DNA of 64,000 bases from Halosimplex litoreum (GCF_016065055.1 NZ_CP065856.1:3471836-3535835), one strand, 5' to 3'. Positions 47,198-56,429 are shown, numbered from the stretch's first letter. Notes: generated from the sequence alone by a model not told the origin. Numbers and translations: made by a program.

Positions 47198-47482
47198 TCA
47201 CTCCGTGCGGCTCTGGACCATCCGCTCGACGCGGCCGACGAGCGTGTCGGCCCCCGTCGCGCGCTCGACCATGTCGCTCATCTTCGTCTGTTCGAAGTAA
47301 CTCGCGAACGCGAGTATCGTCGGCGGCCAGAGGCCGACGAACAGGCCCTGCTCCTTGTCGCCCCGGGCGTAGAAGAAGAACCACGACAGCACGACCGACC
47401 CCGCCGCGAGGATCACCGCGGGGTCCGTCCCTGTGTCTCCGGCCGCCTGCATCGCGTCTTGCTGTTGGTCTTGGGTTGCCAT
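47198..47482 (-). CDS. small haloarchaeal membrane protein
   Basis: A 94-residue protein with a Gln-rich start, then two membrane segments (VILAAGSVVLSWFFFYA near 23-39 and GLFVGLWPPTILAFASYF near 46-63), and a C-terminal helix MSDMVERATGADTLVGRVERM. No family function is recognised. A GGAGG ribosome-binding sequence and CTAACTAAG (47508-47516, minus strand) stand before the ATG. Confidence 0.72.
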   Translation of the reverse strand: MATQDQQQDAMQAAGDTGTDPAVILAAGSVVLSWFFFYARGDKEQGLFVGLWPPTILAFASYFEQTKMSDMVERATGADTLVGRVERMVQSRTE

Positions 47483-47730
47483 GCACGCCTCCTTGCGGTG
47501 GCTGGGGCTTAGTTAGCCGCCGAGTAGCCGACACAAGCCGAGCTTACCGTCGGCAACCCGAGCGTACCCGGGGACCGCGTGCCGATCGGGCCGTCGTCCG
47601 CGGTGGAAACCGACTTCCCGGCCGACCGCGTAGGCTCGGCCGGCCGATGACGACCCGCGGTTCCGAGCCGGCCTGACGACCCGGCCGTGACGACCCCTAT
47701 GAGTTCCGAGGCCGAACCGTTCCCGACGAG

Positions 47731-49497
47731 TCACGTCTCCGCGTTGGCGTTCCTGGACGCATCCCGAGCCGACTCGTTCGTCTCACCTGCCGAATCTCGG
47801 GACGAGTCGGACCCGTCCGGTGAGTCGTCGTCCGGTATCCGGCGCGGCAGGAACGTCGAGACGACGAGCAAGAGCAACACGACCAGTAGGAGCACCAGCA
47901 GCGTCGCGCGCTGGGCGTCGAACATCGCGGTCTCGAAGACCCGTTCGAGCAATCGCCGCTGGGCGGGCGCCAGTCGACCCAGGAACTGCTGTTGGGTGGC
48001 TTCGGTCGCCGTCTCGGCCGCGTCTTCGAGGGCTATCACCAGGTCGGCCCGTCGGTCGGCCGAGACGGTCGCGTCTTCGGCTCGGAGCACCCCGTCGACG
48101 ACGCCTCCGTAGAACCGACCCAGGAAATACGAGCCGACCACGGCCGTCCCCAGGGAGAACCCGATCGAGCTGCTCACGTTCAGGACCCCGGAGGCCTCGG
48201 GGGAGTCGGCGGTCGGGACGGCCGACATCGTCATGTTCCCGATCTGAGCCACGACGAGCCCGACGCCCGCGCCGTAGAGCGCGACCGGGAGGGCCATGCG
48301 TCCGATCGTCTGGTCGGGGCCCGTCTGCTCGTACAGCAGTCCCAGTCCGAGACCCATGCAGACGATGCCGACCTGGATCAGCGTCCTCGGCGAGACGTAC
48401 GCCCGCCAGTCGGCCGTGAAGGTAGCGAAGAGGATCGACGCGACGGAGTACGGGAGCAACGCGACGCCGGTCTCGAAGGCGCTGTACCCCAGCACCGCCT
48501 GGAGGTAGACGGGGAAGACGAATCCGAACCCGGCCGAGACGATCGAGCGAACGTTGTACGTGACGACGCCCGCCAGGAACGGGCGGTTCGTCAGGACGCG
48601 CAGCGGAACGAGCGGCGCGCGCCCGGCGCGTTCCAGTCGGCGCTCGTACTGGACGAACGCGGCGAACGCGAGGAGCCCGGCGCCGAGGAGCCAGACCGCC
48701 GGCGACGTGCCCAGCGGGTTGAACTGCACGCCGCCGACCGAAAACGGGCGCCGTTCGACGACCCACCCGTACTTCCCGCTGAGGAGGAACCCGGTGACGA
48801 GCGCCGTCGAACCGACGATGGCCAGCGCCGTCCCGCCTCTGTCGAGCGAACCGCGCGTCTCCGACAGCGGCTCGGGGCTCACGTATCGAACGAAGACGAG
48901 ACTCGTCGCCACACCGACGAGCTGGAGCGCGAACCCCCACCGCCAGCTCGCGTACGTGGTCAGCACGCCGCCGATGATCGGCCCGAGCGTGGATCCGGCC
49001 CCGTGTACGCCGGCGAGGAGTCCGAACGCCTTCGCGCGGTCGGTGTCCTCGTAGCTCGCCGTCAGCACGGTGAACGTCAGCGGGAACAACACGGCGGCAG
49101 CGCCGCCTTCGACGAGCGACCAGCCGACGTAGAGGACCGTCGTGTTCCAGCTGATCGCCGCCACGACCGTCCCGGCGGCGTAGACGACCAAGGCGACCGC
49201 CATCACGCGCCTGCTGCCGTACCGAGACGGCAGCGTCCCGGCCGGGAGGATCAGCGCGGCGATCACCAGCGAGTAGAGGGCGACCGCCCCCTGGATCGCG
49301 GTGACCGTGGTATCGAACTCGGCCACCATCGTGGGGATCGCGACGTTCATCAGCGACGCGTTGATGACCACGATGAACGTCGTCAGACTCACGGCGACTG
49401 CCGGGCCCCAGTATCTCGCTCGCGCCCCGACTCTCTCGGGGAGACGGGAGGGGTCGTCGGACGCGGGATCGTTGGGGGGCGGATCGTTAGGGGGCAT
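47731..49497 (-). CDS. MFS transporter, DHA2 drug-exporter type
   Basis: A 588-residue major facilitator protein with about 14 membrane segments. Motifs typical of the DHA2 group are WGPAVAVSLTTFIVVINASLMNVAIPTMVAEF in the first segment, the loop PAGTLPSRYGSRRVM and GPIIGGVLTTYASWRW. The last 40 residues are acidic and disordered (SPDGSDSSRDSAGETNES). It likely exports drugs or small molecules by proton antiport. The ATG at 49497 (MPPNDPPPNDP) is preferred to one five codons earlier. A CTTAGTTAC box lies 40 bases upstream. Confidence 0.9.
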   Translation of the reverse strand: MPPNDPPPNDPASDDPSRLPERVGARARYWGPAVAVSLTTFIVVINASLMNVAIPTMVAEFDTTVTAIQGAVALYSLVIAALILPAGTLPSRYGSRRVMAVALVVYAAGTVVAAISWNTTVLYVGWSLVEGGAAAVLFPLTFTVLTASYEDTDRAKAFGLLAGVHGAGSTLGPIIGGVLTTYASWRWGFALQLVGVATSLVFVRYVSPEPLSETRGSLDRGGTALAIVGSTALVTGFLLSGKYGWVVERRPFSVGGVQFNPLGTSPAVWLLGAGLLAFAAFVQYERRLERAGRAPLVPLRVLTNRPFLAGVVTYNVRSIVSAGFGFVFPVYLQAVLGYSAFETGVALLPYSVASILFATFTADWRAYVSPRTLIQVGIVCMGLGLGLLYEQTGPDQTIGRMALPVALYGAGVGLVVAQIGNMTMSAVPTADSPEASGVLNVSSSIGFSLGTAVVGSYFLGRFYGGVVDGVLRAEDATVSADRRADLVIALEDAAETATEATQQQFLGRLAPAQRRLLERVFETAMFDAQRATLLVLLLVVLLLLVVSTFLPRRIPDDDSPDGSDSSRDSAGETNESARDASRNANAET

Positions 49498-49539
49498 CCA
49501 GTGCGCACCCACTGCGGCCCTCAGCCGGTGCGGACTTAG

Positions 49540-51153
49540 TTACCGAGCGGCAAACGCGGCGTTCGGTCCTGCGATGCGAGGCGGCCGCGCGCTCCCGACA
49601 CCGTCGCTCGCGTTCGACTCCTGAACGACGTAGCGGTAGCCGACCATCGAGTCGAGCAAGCTGTCGACGGGCGCGCGGTCGTCGCGCAACACCGGTACGT
49701 CGTCGGTTCGGGGCGGGTCGGCGTAATCCTCGATCGCGTCGGAGAGGTCGATACCGATGTCCCGTCGGTCGTTGCGGTCGCGCAGTTGCGCCTCCGAGAT
49801 CCGGGCGTCGGACTTCGTCGCGACGATCTCGATGTTCTGGACGATGCCCGCGCCGCCGGTCGGGAAGCTGTACGTCTGGGGGAACACCCGGTCGACGGTC
49901 GCGTACTGCGCGCGGTAGAACTCCGAGGCGGGACCGCTCGCGGCCGAGATCACGTTCGCGAACAGGATCCCGTCGTCGTCGAGCCGGTCGCTCGCCAGAC
50001 CCACGAACTCCCGCGTCGTCAGCTCGAAGGGCACCTTGTCCTTCTGGTAGGCGTCGAGGACGACGAGGTCGTACGTGCGGTTCGTCTCCCGCAGGAACTG
50101 GCGACCGCCCCGGTTGTAGACGTTCAGCCGCTCGGACTCGCGCACGCCGAAGTACTCCTCGGCGGCCGCGATCACGTCGGGGTCGATCTCGGCGACGTCG
50201 ACGGTCACGTCGTAGTCGTTCGCGAAGCGTTTCGGGCCGGTGAAGCCGCCGCCGCCGACGAACAGCACCCGGTCGATCTCGTCGGGGTCGTCGGCGAACA
50301 GGAAGGGCAGGTGGAAGTAGCGGGTGTACTCGAAGACGTGTCGGTTCGGGTTGGAGAGATCCATCGCGCTGTGGGGCTGGCCGCCGAGGTACAGCGTCCG
50401 GGTGTCGCCCAGGTCGACCACCTGTAGCTCCTGGTAGGGCGTCTGGGTCTGGTGGACGACCTCGCCCTGGACGGTGTAGCCGGCGGCGCCCGTGGCGGCC
50501 GAGGCGACGAGCAACAGGGCGACGAACCCGGTGAGCGTCGCGCGCCGGCGGCCGACCGGGCGGCTGACCGCCAGCGCCGCCAGTATCGAGAGCCCGCCGA
50601 ACACGAGCGCGATCGCGTCGATCCCCAGCGAGGGGATCAGGAAGTACGTGGTCGCGAACGCGCCGACGATGCTGCCGACGGTGCCGAGCATGTAGACGTG
50701 GCCGGAGGCCTCGCCGACGCCCTCCTTCGCCGATAGCTCGGCGGCGTAGGGGCTGATGTAGCCCAGCATGTACGTCGGCGGGCCGAACAGGATCGTCACT
50801 GCCGGGAGCGAGGCGACCCGGCTCGGCAGTGGGAACCCCGCGGCCGCGCGCAACAGCAGGTCGCCGGCGAACACCAGCACGGCGACGTACGCGGCGGTGA
50901 GGAGGAACACGCTCGCCATCCGCCCGTTCGTCGCCCGCTCGGCGGCCTGTTTGCCGCCGCGGTGGTAGCCGTAGCTGAGCGCCGCGAGGAAGACGCCGAT
51001 GATGGTGCCCCAGGTGTAGATGCTGCTCCCGAACTGCGGCGCGATCATCCGACCGGCGAGAATCTCCAGCCCCATGCTCGCGACGCCGGAGACGAACACC
51101 GCCGTCTCCGGCTTGCTCAGTCGGAGCGACTCCAGCGAGCGAGTCGAACCCAT
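49540..51153 (-). CDS. membrane-bound spermidine-synthase-like protein
   Basis: A 537-residue protein. Residues 1-230 hold seven to eight membrane segments (ETAVFVSGVASMGLEILAGRMIAP, GPPTYMLGYISPYAAELSAKEG), as in integral membrane aminopropyltransferase fusions. The C-terminal domain resembles spermidine synthase, with QVVDLGDTRTLYLGG, RVLFVGGGGFTGPKRF (the nucleoside-binding loop, altered from GGGDG), VAEIDPDVIAAAEEYFG and DLVVLDAYQKDKVPFEL. Since the GGDG Asp is changed, the donor and substrate are uncertain. The ATG at 51153 (MGSTRSLESLRL) is favoured. Confidence 0.82.
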   Translation of the reverse strand: MGSTRSLESLRLSKPETAVFVSGVASMGLEILAGRMIAPQFGSSIYTWGTIIGVFLAALSYGYHRGGKQAAERATNGRMASVFLLTAAYVAVLVFAGDLLLRAAAGFPLPSRVASLPAVTILFGPPTYMLGYISPYAAELSAKEGVGEASGHVYMLGTVGSIVGAFATTYFLIPSLGIDAIALVFGGLSILAALAVSRPVGRRRATLTGFVALLLVASAATGAAGYTVQGEVVHQTQTPYQELQVVDLGDTRTLYLGGQPHSAMDLSNPNRHVFEYTRYFHLPFLFADDPDEIDRVLFVGGGGFTGPKRFANDYDVTVDVAEIDPDVIAAAEEYFGVRESERLNVYNRGGRQFLRETNRTYDLVVLDAYQKDKVPFELTTREFVGLASDRLDDDGILFANVISAASGPASEFYRAQYATVDRVFPQTYSFPTGGAGIVQNIEIVATKSDARISEAQLRDRNDRRDIGIDLSDAIEDYADPPRTDDVPVLRDDRAPVDSLLDSMVGYRYVVQESNASDGVGSARPPRIAGPNAAFAAR

Positions 51154-51228
51154 TGTCGGTGGCAAGGGCCGAAGCGGGATAACTGTTCGACAGCGACCGC
51201 GGGACGGTCCGAGCGCTCCGCCTCCGTC

Positions 51229-51858
51229 TCAGCGGGCGCGGAACGACCGGATCGTGTCGCGCTTGACCTCGCGCCGCTCGACCTGCTCGAAGCCCAGGTC
51301 CCCGAAGACCTCGTTCCAGTCGCGATAGTACAGCGGGAACTCGTCGCGGACGAAGTTCACGTCGGGGTCCTCCTCGCGCTCCTCGCGCTCGGCGTCGGCG
51401 GCGGCGTCCTCGATCTCGGCGGTCACGAGCGCGTCGCCCGCGATCCGGGCGATCTCCGCGAACACCCACTCGGCGTCCGGGTGGATGTGCTGGAGCGTCT
51501 CGACGGAGTAGACGGCGTCGAAGGCGTCGTCGTCCAACTCCTCGACGACGTCCTCGATCGCCTCGGCGTAGAAGGTACCCGAGTCCCACAGGTCGGGGTA
51601 CTGGTCGGCCATCACGTCGAAGGCGTCGGGGTTGAGTTCGACCCCGTGGAGGTCGGTAAAGCCGTCGTCGAACAGGTGCGAGAGGTGACGCCCGGAGCTA
51701 CAGCCCAGCTCCAGCACCGACGCGTCGCGGCCGACGCGACCGCGAAGGATCTCGCGGACCGTCTCGCTCGTCTCGTCGGGGCCGTAGTGGGCGTAGTACG
51801 CCGGCGAGTACTCGCCGGTGCGGTCGGCCCACTGGCGCCGAACGTCGTGAGAATCCAC
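51229..51858 (-). CDS. class I SAM-dependent methyltransferase
   Basis: A 209-residue methyltransferase. Motif I is SVLELGCSSGRHLSHLF near residues 46-62; the acidic loop GVELNPDAFDVMADQYP and motif IV-like AVYSVETLQHIH follow. The N-terminus, DSHDVRRQWADRTGEYSPAYYAHYG, is common in haloarchaeal members. The substrate is not known. The start is a GTG at 51858 since no ATG gives a complete first motif. Transcribed away from the cold-shock gene. Confidence 0.85.
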   Translation of the reverse strand: MDSHDVRRQWADRTGEYSPAYYAHYGPDETSETVREILRGRVGRDASVLELGCSSGRHLSHLFDDGFTDLHGVELNPDAFDVMADQYPDLWDSGTFYAEAIEDVVEELDDDAFDAVYSVETLQHIHPDAEWVFAEIARIAGDALVTAEIEDAAADAEREEREEDPDVNFVRDEFPLYYRDWNEVFGDLGFEQVERREVKRDTIRSFRAR

Positions 51859-52038
51859 ACTGTGACGGCGGGCGCCAACCGTATAGTCCCGTCGGGCCGG
51901 CCCCGACACCAGAGCGGTCCCCGGTGGCCTCCGACGGCGAGAACTGCGGATCCCGTCGGCAACCGTCCCCGAACTGCCGGATCGGTCACCGATCCGAGAC
52001 GAAATGTTGTATGTGGACGTTCGTGTTCCCAAATGCGC

Positions 52039-52075
52039 TTTAGAAAAAATTCGTTTTCTAAATTCTATTTTTTGC
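52039..52075 (+). promoter_or_regulatory. A/T-rich hairpin with T tract upstream of cspA
   Basis: TTTAGAAAA (52039-52047) and TTTTCTAAA (52054-52062) form a perfect 9-bp stem around AATTCG, followed by TTCTATTTTTTGCGG. It lies between the divergent methyltransferase and cold-shock genes, 60-85 bases before the cspA start. It could be an operator or a terminator for leakage toward cspA. Confidence 0.55.
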
Positions 52076-52124
52076 GGACGAATGCGGAATACTTATCCGT
52101 GAACCGGGCATCCGTTTATTCGCA

Positions 52125-52319
52125 ATGGCAAACGGTAAGGTCGACTTCTTCAACGACACTGGCGGTTACGGTTTCATCGACACCGAGGACTCTGACGACG
52201 ACGTTTTCTTCCACATGGAGGACGTTGGCGGTGAGGATCTGACGGAAGGTACCGAGATCGACTTCGAGATCGAAGACGCCCCGAAGGGCCCGCGCGCGAC
52301 GAACGTCGTCCGCGCCTAA
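52125..52319 (+). CDS. cspA: cold-shock domain protein
   Basis: A 64-residue CspA-type RNA chaperone. The RNP-1 motif is GGYGFIDT (13-20) and RNP-2 is DVFFHM (26-31). The length is typical of the cold-shock domain alone. ATACTTAT near 52090-52097 is 28-35 bases before the ATG, suiting a leaderless mRNA. A hairpin GTCGCC/GGCGAC (52333-52348) after the stop may end the transcript. Confidence 0.95.
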   Translation: MANGKVDFFNDTGGYGFIDTEDSDDDVFFHMEDVGGEDLTEGTEIDFEIEDAPKGPRATNVVRA

Positions 52320-52464
52320 CTGAGGTTCGTACCGTCGCCTGACGGCGACCAAACATCTCGATTCTACCGACGACTTCACCGGCGAGCGACCGCGCTCGTC
52401 GGACCGGTCCGCGCTCCCGTCCCGGAGCGACGTGTTTCTTTACCGGTCGGTCTCTCGAGGGGGT

Positions 52465-53304
52465 ATGAGCAGCGACGGGGGCGATCCGCCCGACGACACC
52501 CGCGAGCGAGTACGCTTCTACCTGCTCGACCACCGGACCCCGCTCGGGAAGTTCGTCGATATCGGGCTGCTCGCGCTGAATCTGGTGTTCATCGGCGTCT
52601 TCGTCGCCCAGACCTACCCCGTAGATTCGGCGACGCGGGCGCGCCTCTGGGACCTGGAGGTCGCTATCGCGGGCGTGTTCGTCGTCGAGTACGTCCTCCG
52701 GCTCTACGGCGCCCGCGACCGACTCTCGGAGGTCACCAACCCCTACACGGTCGTCGACCTGCTGTCGGTGCTCCCGACCGTCCTCGTGATCCTCTATCCG
52801 GTCCCGGCGGTCGTGTTGAACGTGGGATTCCTGCGCGTCCTCCGGGTGATCCGTGTACTGCGGTTCTACCGGTTCACCCGCGACGAGGACTTCTTCTTCG
52901 GGTCGGTCTCGGGCGGTGCGCTCCGGGCGATCAAGCTCCTGTTGACGGTGCTGGTCGTCCTGTTCGTCTCGGCGGGGCTGTTCTACACCGTCGAACACCG
53001 CGCGAACCCGAACGTCGAGCACTTCGGCGACGCCTTCTACTACGTGGTCGTCACGCTCTCGACGGTCGGCTTCGGCGACATCGTTCCGGTGACGCGAGCG
53101 GGCCGATGGGTCACCGTCACGAGCGTCCTCGCGGCGATCATCGTCATCCCCTGGCAGGCGAGCAAGATCGTTCGCGCGTGGACTAGCGACGACAAAGTGC
53201 CGACGACCTGCCCCGACTGCGGCCTCACCGGTCACGACCCCGACGCCTCCCACTGCAAGGCCTGCGGCCACGTCGTCTATCAGGAGTACGAGTCCGACGA
53301 GTGA
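52465..53304 (+). CDS. voltage-gated-type potassium channel with C-terminal zinc ribbon
   Basis: A 279-residue ion channel subunit. Six membrane segments are visible; the voltage-sensor-like S4 is FLRVLRVIRVLRFYRF near residues 131-146, with Arg every third residue. The selectivity filter is TVGFG at 200-204. A tail after S6 ends in a zinc ribbon (CPDC and CKAC, residues 252-275). It probably forms a K+ channel in the membrane of a cell that keeps high internal K+. The zinc tail is unusual. Confidence 0.92.
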   Translation: MSSDGGDPPDDTRERVRFYLLDHRTPLGKFVDIGLLALNLVFIGVFVAQTYPVDSATRARLWDLEVAIAGVFVVEYVLRLYGARDRLSEVTNPYTVVDLLSVLPTVLVILYPVPAVVLNVGFLRVLRVIRVLRFYRFTRDEDFFFGSVSGGALRAIKLLLTVLVVLFVSAGLFYTVEHRANPNVEHFGDAFYYVVVTLSTVGFGDIVPVTRAGRWVTVTSVLAAIIVIPWQASKIVRAWTSDDKVPTTCPDCGLTGHDPDASHCKACGHVVYQEYESDE

Positions 53305-53454
53305 CGACCCGGCGGACGGATGTGGGAACACTGCCCCACACGCGGCCGCACGCTGATACCTGGTTGTATCTCGTAACCCGGTTCGGTCCGTCCAACGGGG
53401 TTCCACGTCCGATAGCTGATACTTATCCGGATACGGTACGACGGTCCAGACGAG

Positions 53455-54153
53455 ATGACCGACGCTTCGAGCGGTTCCGACGGAAGCGACGAGGAACGAA
53501 CGGCTGCGGACGGCGGCGAGGCGGTGGCCGTCGAGCGGTCGCCGCTGACCGAGTTCACGCCGGAGGTCGCCGCGAATCGCGACCCCGACCACGACGTGGC
53601 GCCGGTGTTCGTCAACCGGTGGTCGCCGCGGGCGATGACGGGCGAGACCGTCGCCGACGAGGACCTGCGGGCGCTGTTCGAGGCCGCGCGGTGGGCGCCC
53701 TCGTCGCGCAACAACCAGCACTGGCGATTCCTGTACGCCGAGCGCGACGACGAGATGTGGGAGACGTACCTCGACCTGCTGGCCGAGGGCAACCGGGCGT
53801 GGGCGGTCGACGCGGGCGCGCTGCTGGTCGTCGTGTCGAAGACGACCTTCGACTACAACGGCGAGCCGGCCGGCAGCCACTCGTTCGACACGGGCGCGGC
53901 GTGGCAGAACCTCGCGCTGGAGGCCACGCGCCGTGGGCTGGCGACCCACCCGATCGGCGGCTTCGACCACGAAGCCGCCCGGGAGCGACTGGACGTCCCG
54001 GAGGAGTTCGACGTCGAGGCGATGGTCGCGGTCGGCCACCGCGCCGACCCCGAGACGCTGTCCGAAGACCTCCGCGAACGGGAGGTCCCCAACGGCCGTA
54101 AGCCCCTCGAAGAGATCACCCACGAGGGCAGTTTCGACGCCGACGGCGACTGA
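53455..54153 (+). CDS. nitroreductase family protein
   Basis: A 232-residue FMN-dependent oxidoreductase. The FMN-binding stretch RWSPRAMTGETV (58-69) and AARWAPSSRNNQHWRF (83-98) are conserved, and the C-terminal part has GHRADPETLSEDLREREVPNGRKPLEEI typical of the NfnB/NfsA-like branch. Substrates may be quinones or nitro compounds. About 35 N-terminal residues are Asp/Ser-rich and not part of the domain. Upstream GATACTTATCC at 53418-53428 lies about 27-37 bases before the ATG and may be the TATA box. Confidence 0.9.
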   Translation: MTDASSGSDGSDEERTAADGGEAVAVERSPLTEFTPEVAANRDPDHDVAPVFVNRWSPRAMTGETVADEDLRALFEAARWAPSSRNNQHWRFLYAERDDEMWETYLDLLAEGNRAWAVDAGALLVVVSKTTFDYNGEPAGSHSFDTGAAWQNLALEATRRGLATHPIGGFDHEAARERLDVPEEFDVEAMVAVGHRADPETLSEDLREREVPNGRKPLEEITHEGSFDADGD

Positions 54154-54201
54154 CAGCGTTCGGTGACGGTCGCGGTCGGGCCCTCGGCGAAGGCCCGGTA
54201 C

Positions 54202-54660
54202 TCAGTCGGCGCTCACTTCGGTCCCGCACTCGGGGCAGACGAGGTCGAACCCCTCGTCGGCGGGGACCGCCCGGACGTTCTCCTGGTCGCACTCCGGACA
54301 GGGCTGGGGGATCCGCACGTCCTCGCTGTCACGCGGTGCGCCCATCGCGAACGCCAGGAGCTCGCCGTCGCCGTCGTTCCTGCCGGACTGGAACTCGCCG
54401 GGCGCGAAGCGGACGGCCTCGCCCGACCCGACGGTGACCGGGTCGCCGGTCGTCTCGAAGACGGCCTCACCTTCGACGACGACGAACACCTCCTCCTGGT
54501 CCATGTGGGCGTGCAGCGCTTCGGAGAACCGCTCGCCGGGTTCCAACCGGTAGCGGTTGACCGCGAAGTCCGTCGTCCCGAGCGGGTCCGAGAGCCCTCG
54601 GCGATCGATGTCGCTGCCCATCGTCGTCGGCTCGACGTCGTCGATGTCGACTCGTTGCAC
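54202..54660 (-). CDS. cupin protein with C-terminal zinc ribbon
   Basis: A 152-residue protein. The cupin region (HAHMDQEEVFVVVEGEAVFE near 51-70 and APGEFQSGRNDGD) keeps the first motif but lacks the His of the second one, so the metal site may be incomplete. The C-terminus is a zinc ribbon with CPECDQE and CPECGTE. The start is a GTG at 54660 giving QRVDIDDVEPTTM; the long Arg-rich frame upstream is not coding. It faces the nitroreductase gene tail-to-tail. Confidence 0.78.
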   Translation of the reverse strand: MQRVDIDDVEPTTMGSDIDRRGLSDPLGTTDFAVNRYRLEPGERFSEALHAHMDQEEVFVVVEGEAVFETTGDPVTVGSGEAVRFAPGEFQSGRNDGDGELLAFAMGAPRDSEDVRIPQPCPECDQENVRAVPADEGFDLVCPECGTEVSAD

Positions 54661-54730
54661 GATCGGCGATTGGGACCGACGTCGCAAAAACGGTCGGGGA
54701 ACAGCGATCCGGACCCGCACCCGCCGGGGC

Positions 54731-56029
54731 TCAGTCCCCACGCGCCGAGAACGGGTTCGGGAACGGTCGGGCGGCCTCGACGGTCTCCGAGACCTGCGTG
54801 ACGACGAGGGCGAGGCCGACGCAGCCGCCGACGGTCGCGAGGACGAACGGGACGGCGAAGCCGAACCCGACGAGGATACCCGAGAACAGCGTCCCGAAGG
54901 CGACGCCGAGGCCGAAGCCCATCGTCAGGACCGACAGCGTCGAGCCGGAGGTCCCCTCACCGGCGAGGTCTCCCGCGAGCGCCAGCGACGGCGCGAACAC
55001 CGCGGCGACCGCGACCCCCTGCAGGAAGCGGACGACGACCATCGCCGTCGACGAGTCGACGAACCCCTGGGCGAACGTCGTCGGGAGCAGCAGGACGAAC
55101 CCCGCCACGAGGAACGGGCGCCGCCCGTAGCGGTCGCTCAGTCGTCCAAGCGGCACCTGGAAGACGACGTTGGCGAGGACGGTCGCGCCGAACTGCACCG
55201 AGAAGAGGAACGTGCCCTGGTCGAGGCGGGTGTTGATCGTGTTCGCCAGCGGCGCGTAGATGGCGATCGACAGCGCCATCACGACCGTCGCGACCCCGAG
55301 CGCGAAGACCGGGTCGAGCCCGCCGTCGGACGAACGGACGCGGATCGCGATATCCTCGGCGGCCTCGCCGCTGGTGCGTTCGGGGTCGTGGATCAGTAGA
55401 GCGACGAGCAGGAAACTGACCGTCGCGCCGGCGACGGCGACGAGGAAGGCGGCGTCGAACCCCGAGACCGTCACGCCGCCGACGGTGTAGGGCCCGGCGG
55501 CGACGACGCCGCCGGCGACCAGCGGGCCGATCCCGAACCCGAGCAGCCGGAAAGTGTTGAACAGGCCGAAGTTACTCCCGCGCTCGTCCTCGTCGGAGAG
55601 TTCGTTGACCAGCGCGACGGTGACGGGGATGTTACAGGCGGCGCCGACCCCCTGCAGCGCCCGCATCGCCATGATCGCCCGGTAGTCGGTGAAGAAGACG
55701 TAGCCGGCGCTGCCGACGGCGACGAGGGTCAGGCCGACCAGCAGGAACACGCGGCGGCGGCCGGTCCGGTCCGAGAGCGACCCCGTGAACGGCTGGCCGA
55801 AGCTGTTGAGGAAGCCAAAGAGCGAGAGGACGACGCCGATCAGCAACTCGGTCGTGACGGTGAACGTGACGCCGCCGACGGTCGTCGTCGTGCCGACGAC
55901 CGACGGAAGCGCGACGAGTTCGCTCCCGATGTACAGCGGGAGCACGACCACCAGGAAGGAGTTCGCCAGCGCGTTGACCATTCTGGCGAGCGCGAGCGCG
56001 AGGATCCGCCCGTCGACGTCGAACTCCAT
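54731..56029 (-). CDS. MFS transporter, drug-resistance type
   Basis: A 432-residue major facilitator protein with 12 membrane segments. The loop motifs GSLSDRTGRRRVF (between segments 2 and 3) and GRLSDRYGRRPFL (between 8 and 9) show the two repeats. ALQGVGAACNIPVTVALVNEL is the antiporter motif in segment 5. It belongs to the TetA/Bcr-like group and likely exports a small molecule. The start ATG at 56029 (the second of two Met codons) or 56032 is equally plausible. Confidence 0.9.
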   Translation of the reverse strand: MEFDVDGRILALALARMVNALANSFLVVVLPLYIGSELVALPSVVGTTTTVGGVTFTVTTELLIGVVLSLFGFLNSFGQPFTGSLSDRTGRRRVFLLVGLTLVAVGSAGYVFFTDYRAIMAMRALQGVGAACNIPVTVALVNELSDEDERGSNFGLFNTFRLLGFGIGPLVAGGVVAAGPYTVGGVTVSGFDAAFLVAVAGATVSFLLVALLIHDPERTSGEAAEDIAIRVRSSDGGLDPVFALGVATVVMALSIAIYAPLANTINTRLDQGTFLFSVQFGATVLANVVFQVPLGRLSDRYGRRPFLVAGFVLLLPTTFAQGFVDSSTAMVVVRFLQGVAVAAVFAPSLALAGDLAGEGTSGSTLSVLTMGFGLGVAFGTLFSGILVGFGFAVPFVLATVGGCVGLALVVTQVSETVEAARPFPNPFSARGD

Positions 56030-56120
56030 CACCGCGTTCCAAGGAACGGACCGCTATCAGTCTGTTCACCGAGGCGCAGCCGCCATCGGGTGCGTGGCCG
56101 CCCGGTATCGGCGGCGTCGG

Positions 56121-56429
56121 TCAGTCGCCGGATCCCTCGCGGGCCGCTCGAATGTGCTCGCGGGCCTCCTCGGGAGTCATCCCGCGGACGTCACAGGCAC
56201 ACGACAGCAACTCGGGGTCGGTCAGCTCGTCGACTTGCTCGACGGCCTCGCGATTCAGCGCGTCGGCGTCGGGGTCGTACTCGAAGGTGACGCGGTGAGA
56301 GACCTGCGTGACGCCCTCGATGCGGTGGTCCTCGTCGGGGTCGGGGTTCGCGATGGCCTCGGCGTGTTCCGCTCGCATCGTCTCCTTCCACTCGTCGAGG
56401 GTCGCCTCCGGGTCGCGCTCGTCGCTCAT
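56121..56429 (-). CDS. small haloarchaeal protein, unknown function
   Basis: A 102-residue acidic protein. Helical start (EATLDEWKETMRAEHAEAIAN), a strand pair RIEGVTQVSHRVTFEYD, and a C-terminal part with CACDVRGMTPEEAREHIRAA that has two Cys one residue apart. No family is recognised. The ATG at 56429 is supported by good codon use. It lies between the MFS and GH15 genes, same strand. Confidence 0.7.
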   Translation of the reverse strand: MSDERDPEATLDEWKETMRAEHAEAIANPDPDEDHRIEGVTQVSHRVTFEYDPDADALNREAVEQVDELTDPELLSCACDVRGMTPEEAREHIRAAREGSGD

